The notes beneath the pieces are model-generated. The model saw only the letters and a program-made list of their open reading frames with translations. It was not told where the DNA came from and ran no database searches. Below, one piece after another: positions 7,658 through 16,494 of a DNA stretch of 27,989 bases; position 1 is the first letter of the stretch; the number at the start of each line of letters is the position of its first letter. The translations under genes were made by a program, and so were the position numbers. The stretch spans positions 1 to 27,989 of the forward strand of contig CAYYGL010000049.1 of NCBI GenBank assembly GCA_964471235.1, given 5' to 3'. Source of the DNA: CAYYGL01 sp964471235. Lineage in GTDB: Bacteria > Calditrichota > Calditrichia > RBG-13-44-9 > J075.

Positions 7658-9919
7658 ATGACGTCTACGAACACTTCTCTGCGACAAACGAAATTCCCCC
7701 GTTCCGGCTATTGGATATTGCACAGGGTGCTGCTCATCGGCCTTTTGTTCATCGTTGGTAGTTGTGCCTATTACAATACCCTGTTTAATGCCAGGAGAAG
7801 CTATAAAGAGGGGATGGAGGTTCTACGAGAAAACCCCAATGCCCAGCGTATTCCTCAGGGTGCCAAACGCTATTTTAAAACCACCATCGAAAAATGCTGG
7901 AAACTGATTGAACTTTATACAGACAAAAGCAAGTATGCTGACGATGCCTTGCTGCTAATTGCCAAAAGTGAATTTCATCTGGAGAAGTATGCTCCGGCAG
8001 TGCTTCATCTCAATCAATTTTTGCAAAAATATCCCAAGAGTGATCTGGTGCCGGAAGCCCGACTCTGGCTTGGGAAGGCGTTGTTGCGGGAAAAAAAGAT
8101 TGATAAAGCCAATGAGCAATTTTTAATGGTAATCAATACCGCGAAGGAACCCCAAATTCGGTCCCAGGCAAGTTTTGAATTGGGATTGTACGCCTTTGAG
8201 AACGAGCGATATCCGGAAGCCATCAAGTACTTGCAGAAAGCACTGAAAGAAAAGTTGGAAGACCAATATAAAGCGCTGGTGCTGTATTATCTGGGAGAAT
8301 CCTATTTCATCCAGAAAGATTATAAAGCAGCTATTAAGAATTTTAAAAAAGCCATCAAGTTTTCGCCTACCCTGGATATCGACTATAAGTCACGCCTCCA
8401 CCTTGGAGAGGCGTATTCCCTGACCGGAAAATATGAGGAAGCCTATCACATTTTCCGGAAAATGTTAACTGCCCCGCGGTTTAAGGATTTTTTCTCCTAT
8501 ATCAAAACCGCGCTTGGCGAAAATTACGAACGGGAAAACCGTCTGGATGAAGCAGTGATGACCTATCGGGAAGTCGTTCATTCCCGAAAACCCAATGCCG
8601 GCACCGCGAAGGCAGCATTTAACCTGGGGCACTTGTATGAAACGGTCTATCAGAACATTGATTCTGCGGTGGTATATTATGGGAAGGTGGAAAAAATTTA
8701 CAGCCGCTTTGACAGTGTTGAAGTTGCCCGGAACAAAACCCGTTTTTTGGGAGAATTTAAAGAAATCCGGGACCTGATCAAACGGGATGAGCGTCTTGTG
8801 TACCGGTTGACGCACGAGCCGGCATTCCGGGATTCCCTTTATAAAGCCCAGTATGAAGATTCTCTTCGCAAAGCCATGTCCGATGAAGAGGACTCCTTGA
8901 ATACGCTCGATTCACTTCGGCAGGCTGCACTTCCAACCGATTCCCTTAAGCAAGCGTTTCAGGATTCCCTGACAAAAGCCAGGGCGGATACCAGCGATTC
9001 TCTCTCCGCGACCCCGGCAGATACCGTCAGCGAGGAGGATCTGCTCAGCTTCCGCAAACGGGCTCTTGAAGAAGAGACTCCTAAACAAAATGCAAAGAAA
9101 CCGGGCATTCCACTTCCGTCGCAGGGTAGCAATGCAAAACCGAAGAAATTGGAGAAACGCAAACTCCCGGAAATCGAGTTTGATTTAATGAACAACCGCT
9201 ATCATCTGGCGGAATTCTACTTGTTGAAGGAGGAAAACTACGACTCGGCTGCCCACTATTACCACCGTTTTCTGGAAACTTATGAGGACTCAATTCTTAC
9301 CCCCAAGGCGCTGTATTCATTGATTTATATCTATACTCAACCGGGGCATGAGAATCCCCAATTGGTGGATTCCCTGGAAAAGGTGCTCATCCGGGAATAT
9401 CCCAACTCCGTTTTTACGAAAGAAATTTTAAAGAGCAAGGGGCTCTACAAAGAAGAAACGGAAATTACCCCCCAGGAAGCGGCTAAAAAAATATTCTTAA
9501 AAGCAGAAAAGTTATATTTTTCCGGAGATTATAAACGAGCGTTGCGGCTGTATAAACAAATTGCCAATATCGACAGTAGTTGGGAAATTTGTGCCAAAGC
9601 CCAATATGCGGTCGCCTGGATTTATGAGAATGATTTGGCGCTTAACGATTCTGCTTTAGCAGCATATCGGGCAATTGTGGAACATTATCCTACCGCAAGG
9701 TCCTTTGTGCAGGCAGCCAGAAAAAAAATTACTCCTCCGGTGGAAGCCCCGGGGGCGCCGGTTCCGGGCGATTCAACCCGCATAGCCGCCCCAACCGATA
9801 CCAGCAGGTTCCATCAGCCCGGACAAACTTTACCCGGTAACGAGGAAAGAAATTTAAAGTCGGAAGATATTTTAGCAGAAAAAATTCGCTGGCGCCGCTT
9901 GCGGGAACACAGCTTTTAA
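7658..9919 (+). CDS. Tetratricopeptide-repeat lipoprotein with DSL-repeat linker
   Basis: Predicted envelope lipoprotein of unknown function. The signal peptide ends in a lipobox (hydrophobic VLLIGLLFIV, then GSC, then AYYNTLFNA). Many TPR-like helical pairs follow, such as YADDALLLIAKSEFHLEKYA and ALVLYYLGESYFIQKDYKAA. A middle linker (nt 8828-9020) carries seven DSL words and is charged. A second TPR block then reads RYHLAEFYLLKEENYDSAAH, and the C-terminus is proline-rich. The SCAYYNTLFNA start is common in lipoproteins of FCB and Calditrichota-like genomes. The ATG at 7658 (754 residues) gives a normal signal-peptide length; an in-frame ATG at 7580 would add 26 residues. A role as an assembly or complex scaffold is only an inference. 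Confidence 0.8.
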   Translation: MTSTNTSLRQTKFPRSGYWILHRVLLIGLLFIVGSCAYYNTLFNARRSYKEGMEVLRENPNAQRIPQGAKRYFKTTIEKCWKLIELYTDKSKYADDALLLIAKSEFHLEKYAPAVLHLNQFLQKYPKSDLVPEARLWLGKALLREKKIDKANEQFLMVINTAKEPQIRSQASFELGLYAFENERYPEAIKYLQKALKEKLEDQYKALVLYYLGESYFIQKDYKAAIKNFKKAIKFSPTLDIDYKSRLHLGEAYSLTGKYEEAYHIFRKMLTAPRFKDFFSYIKTALGENYERENRLDEAVMTYREVVHSRKPNAGTAKAAFNLGHLYETVYQNIDSAVVYYGKVEKIYSRFDSVEVARNKTRFLGEFKEIRDLIKRDERLVYRLTHEPAFRDSLYKAQYEDSLRKAMSDEEDSLNTLDSLRQAALPTDSLKQAFQDSLTKARADTSDSLSATPADTVSEEDLLSFRKRALEEETPKQNAKKPGIPLPSQGSNAKPKKLEKRKLPEIEFDLMNNRYHLAEFYLLKEENYDSAAHYYHRFLETYEDSILTPKALYSLIYIYTQPGHENPQLVDSLEKVLIREYPNSVFTKEILKSKGLYKEETEITPQEAAKKIFLKAEKLYFSGDYKRALRLYKQIANIDSSWEICAKAQYAVAWIYENDLALNDSALAAYRAIVEHYPTARSFVQAARKKITPPVEAPGAPVPGDSTRIAAPTDTSRFHQPGQTLPGNEERNLKSEDILAEKIRWRRLREHSF

Positions 9920-10192
9920 TCTGCCCGGCAACACTCCCTTCCCGAATCCCAAACGTGGGAATTCGTTGACCCTCCCATCCCCCCACCCGGTTATCTGGTG
10001 TCACATCCGGGTAACCGCAACAGTTGCATCCGAAGGTTTAAACATGAGAGCTGCGCCATCCCTCCCCGGCAGGTTATCTCCCGGAAGTTCAGATGGTGAA
10101 AATTACTCGGAAAGGTCACACTTGTTCCCGGTTTGACGATAAACTAATAAAGGGAGATAAAAGGAGTGGGATTAACATAGGAGTATATATTC

Positions 10193-10708
10193 ATGAAACG
10201 ATTATCTATAAATTTTTTGTTATTGATTGCCCTTGCGGTTGGTTATTTCGTGTTTGTCGGATGTGCCCTCAATGGAGTTGAGAGGGATGATTGGGTGAAT
10301 GATGAAGATGCGGGTTATGTGTCGGAAGCAGGAGAAGTCGCTCCACCCCCGAAAAGTGTTGAGAAACCCCATCGTAATTTACATGCGGAGCTATCGCTGG
10401 AAAGCAACAAGGTGTTTTACGGAAGAGCATCTTATTACGGGAATGAATTTGCCGGTCGACCCACTGCCAGTGGCGAACTATACGACACGAATAAACTCAC
10501 AGCGGCACATCGTACGTTGCCATTCGGAACAGTTTGCCGGGTGACAAACCTGGCAAATAACCGCAGTATTACGGTACGTATCAATGACCGGGGACCTTTT
10601 GTGAAAGGGCGCATTCTGGATCTCTCCTACCGGGCGGCTAAATTGTTGGGTGCCATCCGGGAGGGGGTAATAGATGTGAAAATTGAGGTTTTGGAATTGG
10701 GAAAATAA
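10193..10708 (+). CDS. rlpA: RlpA-like double-psi beta-barrel lipoprotein
   Basis: Septal-ring RlpA-type protein; in Pseudomonas such proteins are lytic transglycosylases acting on denuded peptidoglycan. Length 171 residues. An N-terminal lipoprotein signal ends with VGC at C24. A variable linker follows, then the DPBB domain (about 78-168): GRASYYGNEFAGRPTASGE, LTAAHRTLPFGT, VTNLANNRSITVRINDRGPF, GRILDLSYRAAKLLG. There is no SPOR domain, so peptidoglycan targeting must rely on another feature. An AGGAG lies upstream of the ATG. It sits about 100 bases before thioredoxin on the same strand. Confidence 0.9.
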   Translation: MKRLSINFLLLIALAVGYFVFVGCALNGVERDDWVNDEDAGYVSEAGEVAPPPKSVEKPHRNLHAELSLESNKVFYGRASYYGNEFAGRPTASGELYDTNKLTAAHRTLPFGTVCRVTNLANNRSITVRINDRGPFVKGRILDLSYRAAKLLGAIREGVIDVKIEVLELGK

Positions 10709-10729
10709 TTTGTAACTTTGAAAACTATA

Positions 10730-10748
10730 TTGAATCTAATTGATTCAA
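10730..10748. promoter_or_regulatory. Inverted repeat upstream of thioredoxin
   Basis: TTGAATC (10730-10736) and GATTCAA (10742-10748) form a perfect 7-base inverted repeat around TAATT. It lies between rlpA and trxA, 55 bases before the trxA ATG. It could be an operator or part of the promoter region; the symmetry is seen, the function is not shown. Confidence 0.3.
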
Positions 10749-10803
10749 AATGAGGAATAATAACCCTGTTGTTTTATTGTCCAATTTTTCAGGAGGATTG
10801 ATA

Positions 10804-11127
10804 ATGGCAAAACCCATTGAATTGACGGATGCGAACTTTGATCAGGAAGTGTTGAACTCTGATAAACCGGTTTTGGTGGATTTTTGGGCGGTCTGGTGTG
10901 CGCCTTGTAAGATGATTGCACCGGCAATTGAAGAATTAGCCAACGAATACGAAGGCAAGTTTAAAATCGGGAAATTAGATGTTGATCATAACCATGGGGT
11001 GGCGATCCGCTACGGCATCCGAAGCATCCCCACATTGCTTATTTTTAAAGATGGCAAAGTTGTTGACCAGATTATCGGTGCCGTTCCCAAAGCGCATATT
11101 CTGGATCATTTGAACAAAGTTGCATAA
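10804..11127 (+). CDS. trxA: Thioredoxin
   Basis: Cytoplasmic disulfide reductase of 107 residues. The active site is WCAPC (W31, C32, C35), with the buried acid D26 in VLVDFW and the cis-proline P76 in RSIPTLLIF. The start is the ATG at 10804 because a perfect AGGAGG lies seven bases upstream; a longer frame from 10750 would run through the inverted repeat and has no site. The active site has alanine where most thioredoxins have WCGPC, which may shift the redox potential slightly. A rho-independent terminator follows directly. Confidence 0.95.
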   Translation: MAKPIELTDANFDQEVLNSDKPVLVDFWAVWCAPCKMIAPAIEELANEYEGKFKIGKLDVDHNHGVAIRYGIRSIPTLLIFKDGKVVDQIIGAVPKAHILDHLNKVA

Positions 11128-11149
11128 ATTTTTTTCTGTATATTTAATT

Positions 11150-11191
11150 AAAAAGGGAAGATGCTCAAACGGGTGTGTCTTCCCTTTTTTT
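11150..11191 (+). terminator. Rho-independent terminator after thioredoxin
   Basis: The arms AAAAAGGGAAGA (11150-11161) and TCTTCCCTTTTT (11178-11189) are perfect complements around a 16-base loop and end in a T run. The A-rich left side means it could work in both directions. Confidence 0.85.
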
Positions 11192-11619
11192 AATTCTGCT
11201 CGCCTCCGCTCTCCAGGCAGTCAGTCCGTATCGAAATTGTGGGATTTTGTTGGCAACTGTCCCTTACTGTTTATAGATGAAGTGCAGTACATTGAAAAGT
11301 CGGATTTAATTTAATGTGAGTTCGACGCAACTTGCAATAGAACACAGATGAAACAGATAACGTTGATCTCTCGAATGATTGGTCATCATATTAAAAAATC
11401 TGCGAAAATCCGTATCTTTCGGGTCCATTCGCGTCCGTTGCGGTATAATAACCTGAGTAGTTACATTTAAAATTGATTGTGGACATCTTCTTCCGGCTTT
11501 TCCTGTCTCATCAAGACCTCTCGACATTCTATCTATTGTGCCAAAGTTTTCTTTTATAATCATCCGGGATATATTTATATTGTGTTTTTAATTTCGTCCA
11601 ATGTTTTGCGGGATTGTGT
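11192..11619. other. Spacer with degenerate CACAGATGAAACAG-type intergenic element
   Basis: No convincing gene. The segment 11341-11452 is made of the words AACACAGATGAAACAGAT and ATCTGCGAAAATCCGT, then TCTTTCGGGTCCATTCGCG. Such degenerate roughly decamer-phased words occur in intergenic DNA of many phyla. Related words return at 15531-15663 in this window. Confidence 0.5.
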
Positions 11620-12114
11620 ATGGAAAAAATCCTCATCAGCGCCTGTTTGTTGGGGGAATTGGTGCGTTTCAATGCCGAGCGGTTTGAGAGCATTCCACCG
11701 CTGCTGCGCCAGTGGCAGGCGGAAGGGCGGCTGGTAATGGTATGCCCGGAGGTGGATGGCGGCTTGCCGGTGCCCCGCCCCCCGGCAGAGATTATCTCCG
11801 GGGACGGCAAAGATGTTCTACAGGGCGCCGCCCGGCTGTTGACCGTGGAGGGGACGGATGTAACCGAACATTTTTTAACCGGCGCCCAACACGCTCTGGA
11901 AGTAGCCCGACAGCACCGAATCAAAATCGCCATCCTTAAGGAACGCAGCCCCTCCTGCGGCAGCACCGCCATCTATGACGGCAGCTTTTCCGGGAAAATC
12001 AAACCGGGCAAAGGCGTCACCGCGGCATTGCTGGAAGCGAATGGCATCCGGGTGTTTAGCGAGGAAGCGCTGGAAGACGCTGCGGTGTATTTGCAGGAGT
12101 TGGAGAGGGGGTGA
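11620..12114 (+). CDS. DUF523 family protein
   Basis: Small conserved protein of the DUF523 (YbbK-like) family, whose biochemical role is not established. Length 164 residues from the ATG at 11620. It contains the family signatures ISACLLGELVRFNA near the N-terminus, CPEVDGGLPVPRPPAEI (about 43-59), and LKERSPSCGSTAIYDGSFSG with two conserved cysteine positions (SACL and SPSCG). The ORF also permits a TTG two codons earlier, but MEKILISACLLG is the usual family start. No strong Shine-Dalgarno is seen. It is GC-richer than the toxin-antitoxin genes that follow. Confidence 0.88.
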   Translation: MEKILISACLLGELVRFNAERFESIPPLLRQWQAEGRLVMVCPEVDGGLPVPRPPAEIISGDGKDVLQGAARLLTVEGTDVTEHFLTGAQHALEVARQHRIKIAILKERSPSCGSTAIYDGSFSGKIKPGKGVTAALLEANGIRVFSEEALEDAAVYLQELERG

Positions 12115-12180
12115 ACGAGTTAAGGAACGTCAAAATTATGGAGTTTGAATAATTAATCGGGCTATTTTTAATGCTCGCAG

Positions 12181-12245
12181 CGGAGCGTCAAAACAAGTTT
12201 TGACGCTCCGTTGTAAACGTAGGAGCGACAAAATTTATTTTGTCG
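12181..12245. repeat. Two adjacent palindromes in the spacer after DUF523
   Basis: CGGAGCGTCAAAAC and GTTTTGACGCTCCG form a perfect 14-base-arm palindrome with a 2-base loop (12181-12210). Sixteen bases later CGACAAAAT and ATTTTGTCG form a 9-base-arm palindrome (12226-12245). Both include an AGGAGC/GGAGC flank, so they look like related copies of a REP-like element. The first could also act as a transcription terminator, but no T run follows it. The rest of the 12115-12515 spacer is AT-rich with no gene. Confidence 0.7.
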
Positions 12246-12515
12246 GTGGCACGGTTATTTAATCAAACTTCATTATTTTGACAACTCCTCTGAGGCGAAC
12301 GGAATACGCACTCCGCCACAAGAATCAAAGAAACCACATATAATCAACAGAACAGCACTTTCGCTAAATCTTAAGCTTCAAAAATAAATATTTTTATTAA
12401 CCCGGCGGGATTTTAAATTCGATGGTGGGAGTACAAATATCAGAAAAATGAATGAATGAAAGATGAATTAAAAGATGTGCTGAATCTCCAATGATTACAA
12501 TAAGGAACTGCTGAA

Positions 12516-12806
12516 ATGAGTCGTGATGAAATTATAAGCATTTTGCATCACTACAAAAGAATGAATAGCCAAAAATATCACCTCATAAAATTGGGTATAT
12601 TTGGTTCTTTTGCCCGGGGAGAAGCCCGGGAAAATAGTGATATTGATATTGTTGTAGAACAACAGAAGCCGGATTTATTTATTTTGGGAAGCATCAAAAC
12701 CGAGTTAGAGGAGCTATTGGGAATGCCTGTTGATGTTATCAGGCTTCATAAAAGGATGAATCCATTCCTTAAAAAGAGAATAGACCGGGAAGCAATTTAT
12801 GTGTAA
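12516..12806 (+). CDS. mntA: MntA-type nucleotidyltransferase antitoxin
   Basis: Minimal nucleotidyltransferase of 96 residues that acts as the antitoxin of a MntA-HepT type VII pair. It neutralises HepT by transferring AMP to a tyrosine of the toxin. Seen: GSFARGEARENSDIDI (30-45) with the metal-binding D42 and D44, and a third aspartate D73 in MPVDVIRL. The gene overlaps the next one by 8 bases, which implies coupled translation. Upstream is a long AT-rich spacer; TAAGGAACTG precedes the ATG. Confidence 0.9.
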   Translation: MSRDEIISILHHYKRMNSQKYHLIKLGIFGSFARGEARENSDIDIVVEQQKPDLFILGSIKTELEELLGMPVDVIRLHKRMNPFLKKRIDREAIYV

Positions 12807-13182
12807 AGAAGAATACGATAAAGAGCTGGTTCAAGCGATTTTGTCCCAAATCCTTACATCACTGGATAAAATTAAATATCGGTTTTCTCCGGTAAAGCAA
12901 ATAAGTGATTTTACCGATACCCCGGCGGGAATGGAAAAACTCGATGCAATTTGTATGCAATTAATTGCAATTGGAGAATCGTTGAAAAATCTTGACAAGA
13001 TAACGGTAGGAAAGCTTCTAACAAAATATCCGGAAGTTAATTGGAAAGGCGCTAAAGCAATGCGAGATATCATCAGTCATCACTATTTTGATATAGATGC
13101 TGAAATCATTTTTGATGTATGTAAAAACAAAATTCCCACTTTGCGAAATACCAAAGAAAAAATGTTATCCGATTTAAACTAA
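12799..13182 (+). CDS. hepT: HepT-type HEPN ribonuclease toxin (DUF86)
   Basis: HEPN-domain RNase toxin of 127 residues, partner of the preceding MntA. The HEPN catalytic motif reads RDIISHHY, with R89 and H94, and a tyrosine at 96. It therefore conforms to RX4HXY, in which the tyrosine is the site of AMP modification in studied pairs. The earlier helical part (AICMQLIAIGESLKNLD) is also typical. The gene starts inside the last codons of mntA and ends 42 bases before the helicase gene, so read-through transcription is possible. Confidence 0.9.
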   Translation: MCKEEYDKELVQAILSQILTSLDKIKYRFSPVKQISDFTDTPAGMEKLDAICMQLIAIGESLKNLDKITVGKLLTKYPEVNWKGAKAMRDIISHHYFDIDAEIIFDVCKNKIPTLRNTKEKMLSDLN

Positions 13183-13224
13183 CTCCATTGTAGTTATGTA
13201 GCCACCTTCAATACACGAGCCCCC

Positions 13225-15498
13225 ATGAACCTGGAACAATTAATCGAGTATTTGAAGAATCAATTCGATTTTATGAACAATGTGACCCACTGGGAGATCA
13301 TTCCTCCTAAAGAAGCCACGGTTGTGGATTTCCCCGGGGAAGTGGACACCCGACTAAAAGAAGCGCTGCATCAAAAAGGAATCTCCCGGTTATATTCCCA
13401 CCAGGGCGAGGCTTTTGAGCACCTCAGTACAGGCAAAAACGTGGTTATCGTAACGCCTACCGCCTCCGGGAAAACACTGGCATACAACCTCCCGGTGCTG
13501 AACCGCATTTTGCAGGAACCGGAAACCCGGGCGCTTTATCTTTTTCCTACCAAAGCGCTCTCCCAGGATCAATACACCGAGTTGCATGACCTGATCACCA
13601 TCCTGGGTATGGACATCAAAACCTATACATTTGACGGGGATACCCCGGTTTCTGCGCGTCAGGCAATTCGCCGTGCCGGGCACATCGTGATCACCAACCC
13701 GGATATGCTCCACCAGGGCATCCTCCCCCACCACACCATCTGGCTGAAGCTGTTTGAGAACCTGAAATACGTGGTCATCGACGAATTGCATACCTACCGC
13801 GGGGTGTTTGGCAGTCACCTGGCGAATGTCATCCGCCGCCTGAAACGCATTGCTCGCTTCTACGGAAGTGAACCGCAGTTCGTCTGCTGCTCCGCCACCA
13901 TTGCCAATCCCAAAGAACTGGCGGAAAACATTGTGGAAGATGAGGTGGTGTTGATTGATAACAACGGAGCGCCACGGGGCACCAGGCATTTTATCCTCTA
14001 CAATCCGCCCATCGTCAACCGGGAATTAGGAATTCGCCGTTCGGTGGTCAATGAGGTCAGCCGTGTTGCCAAAATGTTTTTAGAAACCCGGGTGCAGTCC
14101 ATCGTCTTTGCCCGCAGCCGGATGCGGGTGGAAATTCTCACCCGGTATTTAAAGGAGCAAGCCCGGCGATTAAAAGTGCCGGAGAAGAAAATTCGCGGTT
14201 ACCGGGGCGGCTACCTGCCATTGGAGCGCCGGGAGATTGAACGGGGGTTGCGCGCCGGGGAGATTTTAGGGGTGGTGAGCACCAATGCACTGGAGTTGGG
14301 GATTGACATTGGGCAGTTGGATGTGGCGATCTTAGCCGGTTACCCGGGCAGTATTGCCAGCGCCTGGCAGCAAGCCGGTCGAGCCGGCAGGCGATCATCC
14401 ACCTCGGTGGCGATTATGGTTGCCAGCAGTTCTCCGCTGGATCAATATATCATCAACCAACCGCACTATTTTTTTAGAAAATCGCCGGAGCACGGCATCG
14501 TGGACCCGGACAACCTGCTGATTCTGATGAGCCACCTGAAATGCGCCGCTTTTGAAATCCCGTTTGAAGAAACGGAAATTTTCAGCAAAGTCGCCACCCG
14601 GGAGATTCTGGAGTACCTGGCGGAAAAGAACGTGCTCCGCTACACGGATGGGAAATATCACTGGATGAGCGAGATTTATCCCGCAGAGGAAGTCAGCCTG
14701 CGCAGCGCCTCGCCGGATAACGTGGTGATCATTGATACTACCAATGAGGAACGGGTGATTGGCGAGGTGGATTTATTCAGCGCGCCCATGCTGGTGCACC
14801 AGGAAGCCATTTACATGCACGGCAGTGTGCAGTATCACGTGGATAAGCTGGACTGGGACCGCAAGAAAGCTTATGTGCACCAGGTGGAAGTGGATTATTT
14901 TACCGACGCCATCACCAAAACGGATATTAAGGTGCTGAGTGTGGATGAGGAGAAGCCGGGCGAGCCGGTGGGGCTGTTTTTCGGGGAAATCAATGTGGAT
15001 AACGTGACCACCGGGTATAAAAAGATCAAATTGTTTACTCACGAGAATGTCGGCTCCGGGCGGGTGTATTTGCCGGAGATAGAGATGGCGACCAGCGCTC
15101 TATGGTTTGAGTTTGGTGAGGGCATTGGGGATGAGCTGGGCATCTCCACCGAAGAACTGAGCAGCGCCCTGCAGGCGGCCGCCAACGTGCTGCGTAACAT
15201 TGCACCGGTGTATATCATGTGCGATCCCACTGACATCCGTACCGTGCCCATGGTACGGGCGCCATTCTCCCAGAAACCGACCATTTACGTGTATGACAAC
15301 TTTCCCGGCGGTGTGGGGTTAAGCTTCAAACTCTTCAACGATCCCCTGCCCACTATTGAAGGCGCGCTGGCGCTGCTGCGAAACTGCCCCTGCAAGAACG
15401 GCTGCCCCTCCTGCGTGGGACCGGAGTTAGAGGTGGGCGAAAAAGCCAAAGGCAATGCGATCCGGTTGTTTGAGCGGATGGTGGGGATAATGTCCTAA
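13225..15498 (+). CDS. MrfA/YprA-like DEAD/DEAH-box helicase with C-terminal four-cysteine domain (DUF1998)
   Basis: Superfamily 2 DNA helicase of 757 residues. Motifs: the Q-like YSHQGEAF (57-64), TPTASGKT (77-84), ITNPDML (156-162), DELH (186-189), CSAT (222-225), NALELGIDIG and QQAGRAGR. The C-terminal DUF1998-type region ends with a cysteine cluster (C721, C723, C727, C730 in NCPCKNGCPSC) expected to bind a metal. In Bacillus subtilis MrfA acts with the exonuclease MrfB in mitomycin repair; an MrfB-like gene lies at 3778-5028. The ATG at 13225 is preceded by no strong site. It shares strand and near-contiguity with mntA-hepT. Confidence 0.9.
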   Translation: MNLEQLIEYLKNQFDFMNNVTHWEIIPPKEATVVDFPGEVDTRLKEALHQKGISRLYSHQGEAFEHLSTGKNVVIVTPTASGKTLAYNLPVLNRILQEPETRALYLFPTKALSQDQYTELHDLITILGMDIKTYTFDGDTPVSARQAIRRAGHIVITNPDMLHQGILPHHTIWLKLFENLKYVVIDELHTYRGVFGSHLANVIRRLKRIARFYGSEPQFVCCSATIANPKELAENIVEDEVVLIDNNGAPRGTRHFILYNPPIVNRELGIRRSVVNEVSRVAKMFLETRVQSIVFARSRMRVEILTRYLKEQARRLKVPEKKIRGYRGGYLPLERREIERGLRAGEILGVVSTNALELGIDIGQLDVAILAGYPGSIASAWQQAGRAGRRSSTSVAIMVASSSPLDQYIINQPHYFFRKSPEHGIVDPDNLLILMSHLKCAAFEIPFEETEIFSKVATREILEYLAEKNVLRYTDGKYHWMSEIYPAEEVSLRSASPDNVVIIDTTNEERVIGEVDLFSAPMLVHQEAIYMHGSVQYHVDKLDWDRKKAYVHQVEVDYFTDAITKTDIKVLSVDEEKPGEPVGLFFGEINVDNVTTGYKKIKLFTHENVGSGRVYLPEIEMATSALWFEFGEGIGDELGISTEELSSALQAAANVLRNIAPVYIMCDPTDIRTVPMVRAPFSQKPTIYVYDNFPGGVGLSFKLFNDPLPTIEGALALLRNCPCKNGCPSCVGPELEVGEKAKGNAIRLFERMVGIMS

Positions 15499-15530
15499 TT
15501 GCTGATAGATGCTGATGGAATGAGGAGTGC

Positions 15531-15663
15531 AATCCGCGTCATCTGTGTGCATCTGCTGTTCAGACATTTGTTTAGTATGAGAGACATCTATGGTATGATG
15601 GCGCTGATGAAAGGGTCTGCGAAATTAGTGTCATCTGCGTGAATCCGCTGTTCAGATGTTTTG
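15531..15663 (+). repeat. Pair of ~40-base direct repeats downstream of the helicase
   Basis: The segments 15531-15570 and 15623-15663 align over about 40 bases. Shared blocks include GTCATCTG, GTG, ATC and CTGCTGTTCAGA or CGCTGTTCAGA. They belong to the same degenerate intergenic word family as 11341-11452. They fill most of the spacer between the helicase and the DUF559 gene. Confidence 0.55.
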
Positions 15664-15682
15664 ACCTCTGAGGGGGTGTGCA

Positions 15683-16494
15683 ATGCGGAAGAAACAGCCT
15701 CAAAAAGATACTCTGATTGCCCAGCTAAAAGAAAAGAGGGACTTAGGAATTGCCCGCCGAGAGTTGTGGTATCGCATCCCGGTCAGGGCAGCTCCAACAA
15801 TGGTCAAGAACGGTAAAATTAAATATCTCGCTTTGTACCAGCCCGGCGTATTTAAGGAGGAGGCTTTTCAAATAAGATGGTATGGTCGGGTAAAAAAACA
15901 ACTGTGGCGAAAAGAAAAGAACTGCTACCGAATGAAGCATTCCACGCCAGAGCAGATGAAGACTATTACAAAATCGAATTCGAGGAGTTATCCGAACTTT
16001 CCCAGCCTATTGTCAGCCACAGACATCGCAGGGTGTTGTTCATTACCACTACCTTTTCCCGTTTTATCAATGCCCGCGAATTGAACGATGTTTTTTATGA
16101 GAGTCCCTTGGAAGAGATTTTTTGGGAGGTACTTCAATCAGAGAAAATTAGTGCAGAACGTCAATATATGGTAGAAACAGAAGAAGACTTTTTCTTTCTG
16201 GATTTCGCCATTTTTTCAAAACAAAGAAATATCGATGTGGAATGCGATGGGGATAAACACCATTCAACAAAACCGGATGTAAAACGAGATAAACGGCGCA
16301 ACAATATTCTGGAAAGCAAAGGCTGGTCGGTATTGCGATATACCACCGAGGATATTACCAAACACCTGGACCGATGCGTTCACCAGGTGAAAGAAACAAT
16401 CAACCGCTATGGGGGATTGCAAGATATCGAGGATTTAAGTCAGTCTCGATACCTGTCCTTGAACGATCATGGTCAATTAAGTTTGTTTGATTAA
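15683..16494 (+). pseudogene. DUF559-type PD-(D/E)XK endonuclease-like protein, frameshifted at an A7 run
   Basis: The gene would encode about 270 residues but is split. The first frame starts at the ATG 15683 (GAGGGGG upstream) and carries the N-terminal part, which includes RRELWYRIPV and LYQPGVFKEEAFQIRWYGRV. At the run of seven A (about 15892-15898) the homologous sequence continues in the -1 frame as KRKELLPNEAFHARADEDYY and RRVLFITTTFSRF. The nuclease core follows: ESPLEEIFWEVL, the DF of FFLDFAIF, IDVECDGDKHH and GWSVLRYT, which match the Vsr-fold DUF559 layout. The run in the 0 frame is a perfect A AAA AAA heptamer, so slippage, decay or a one-base assembly error are all possible. The distal frame is open to 16494. 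Confidence 0.75.
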
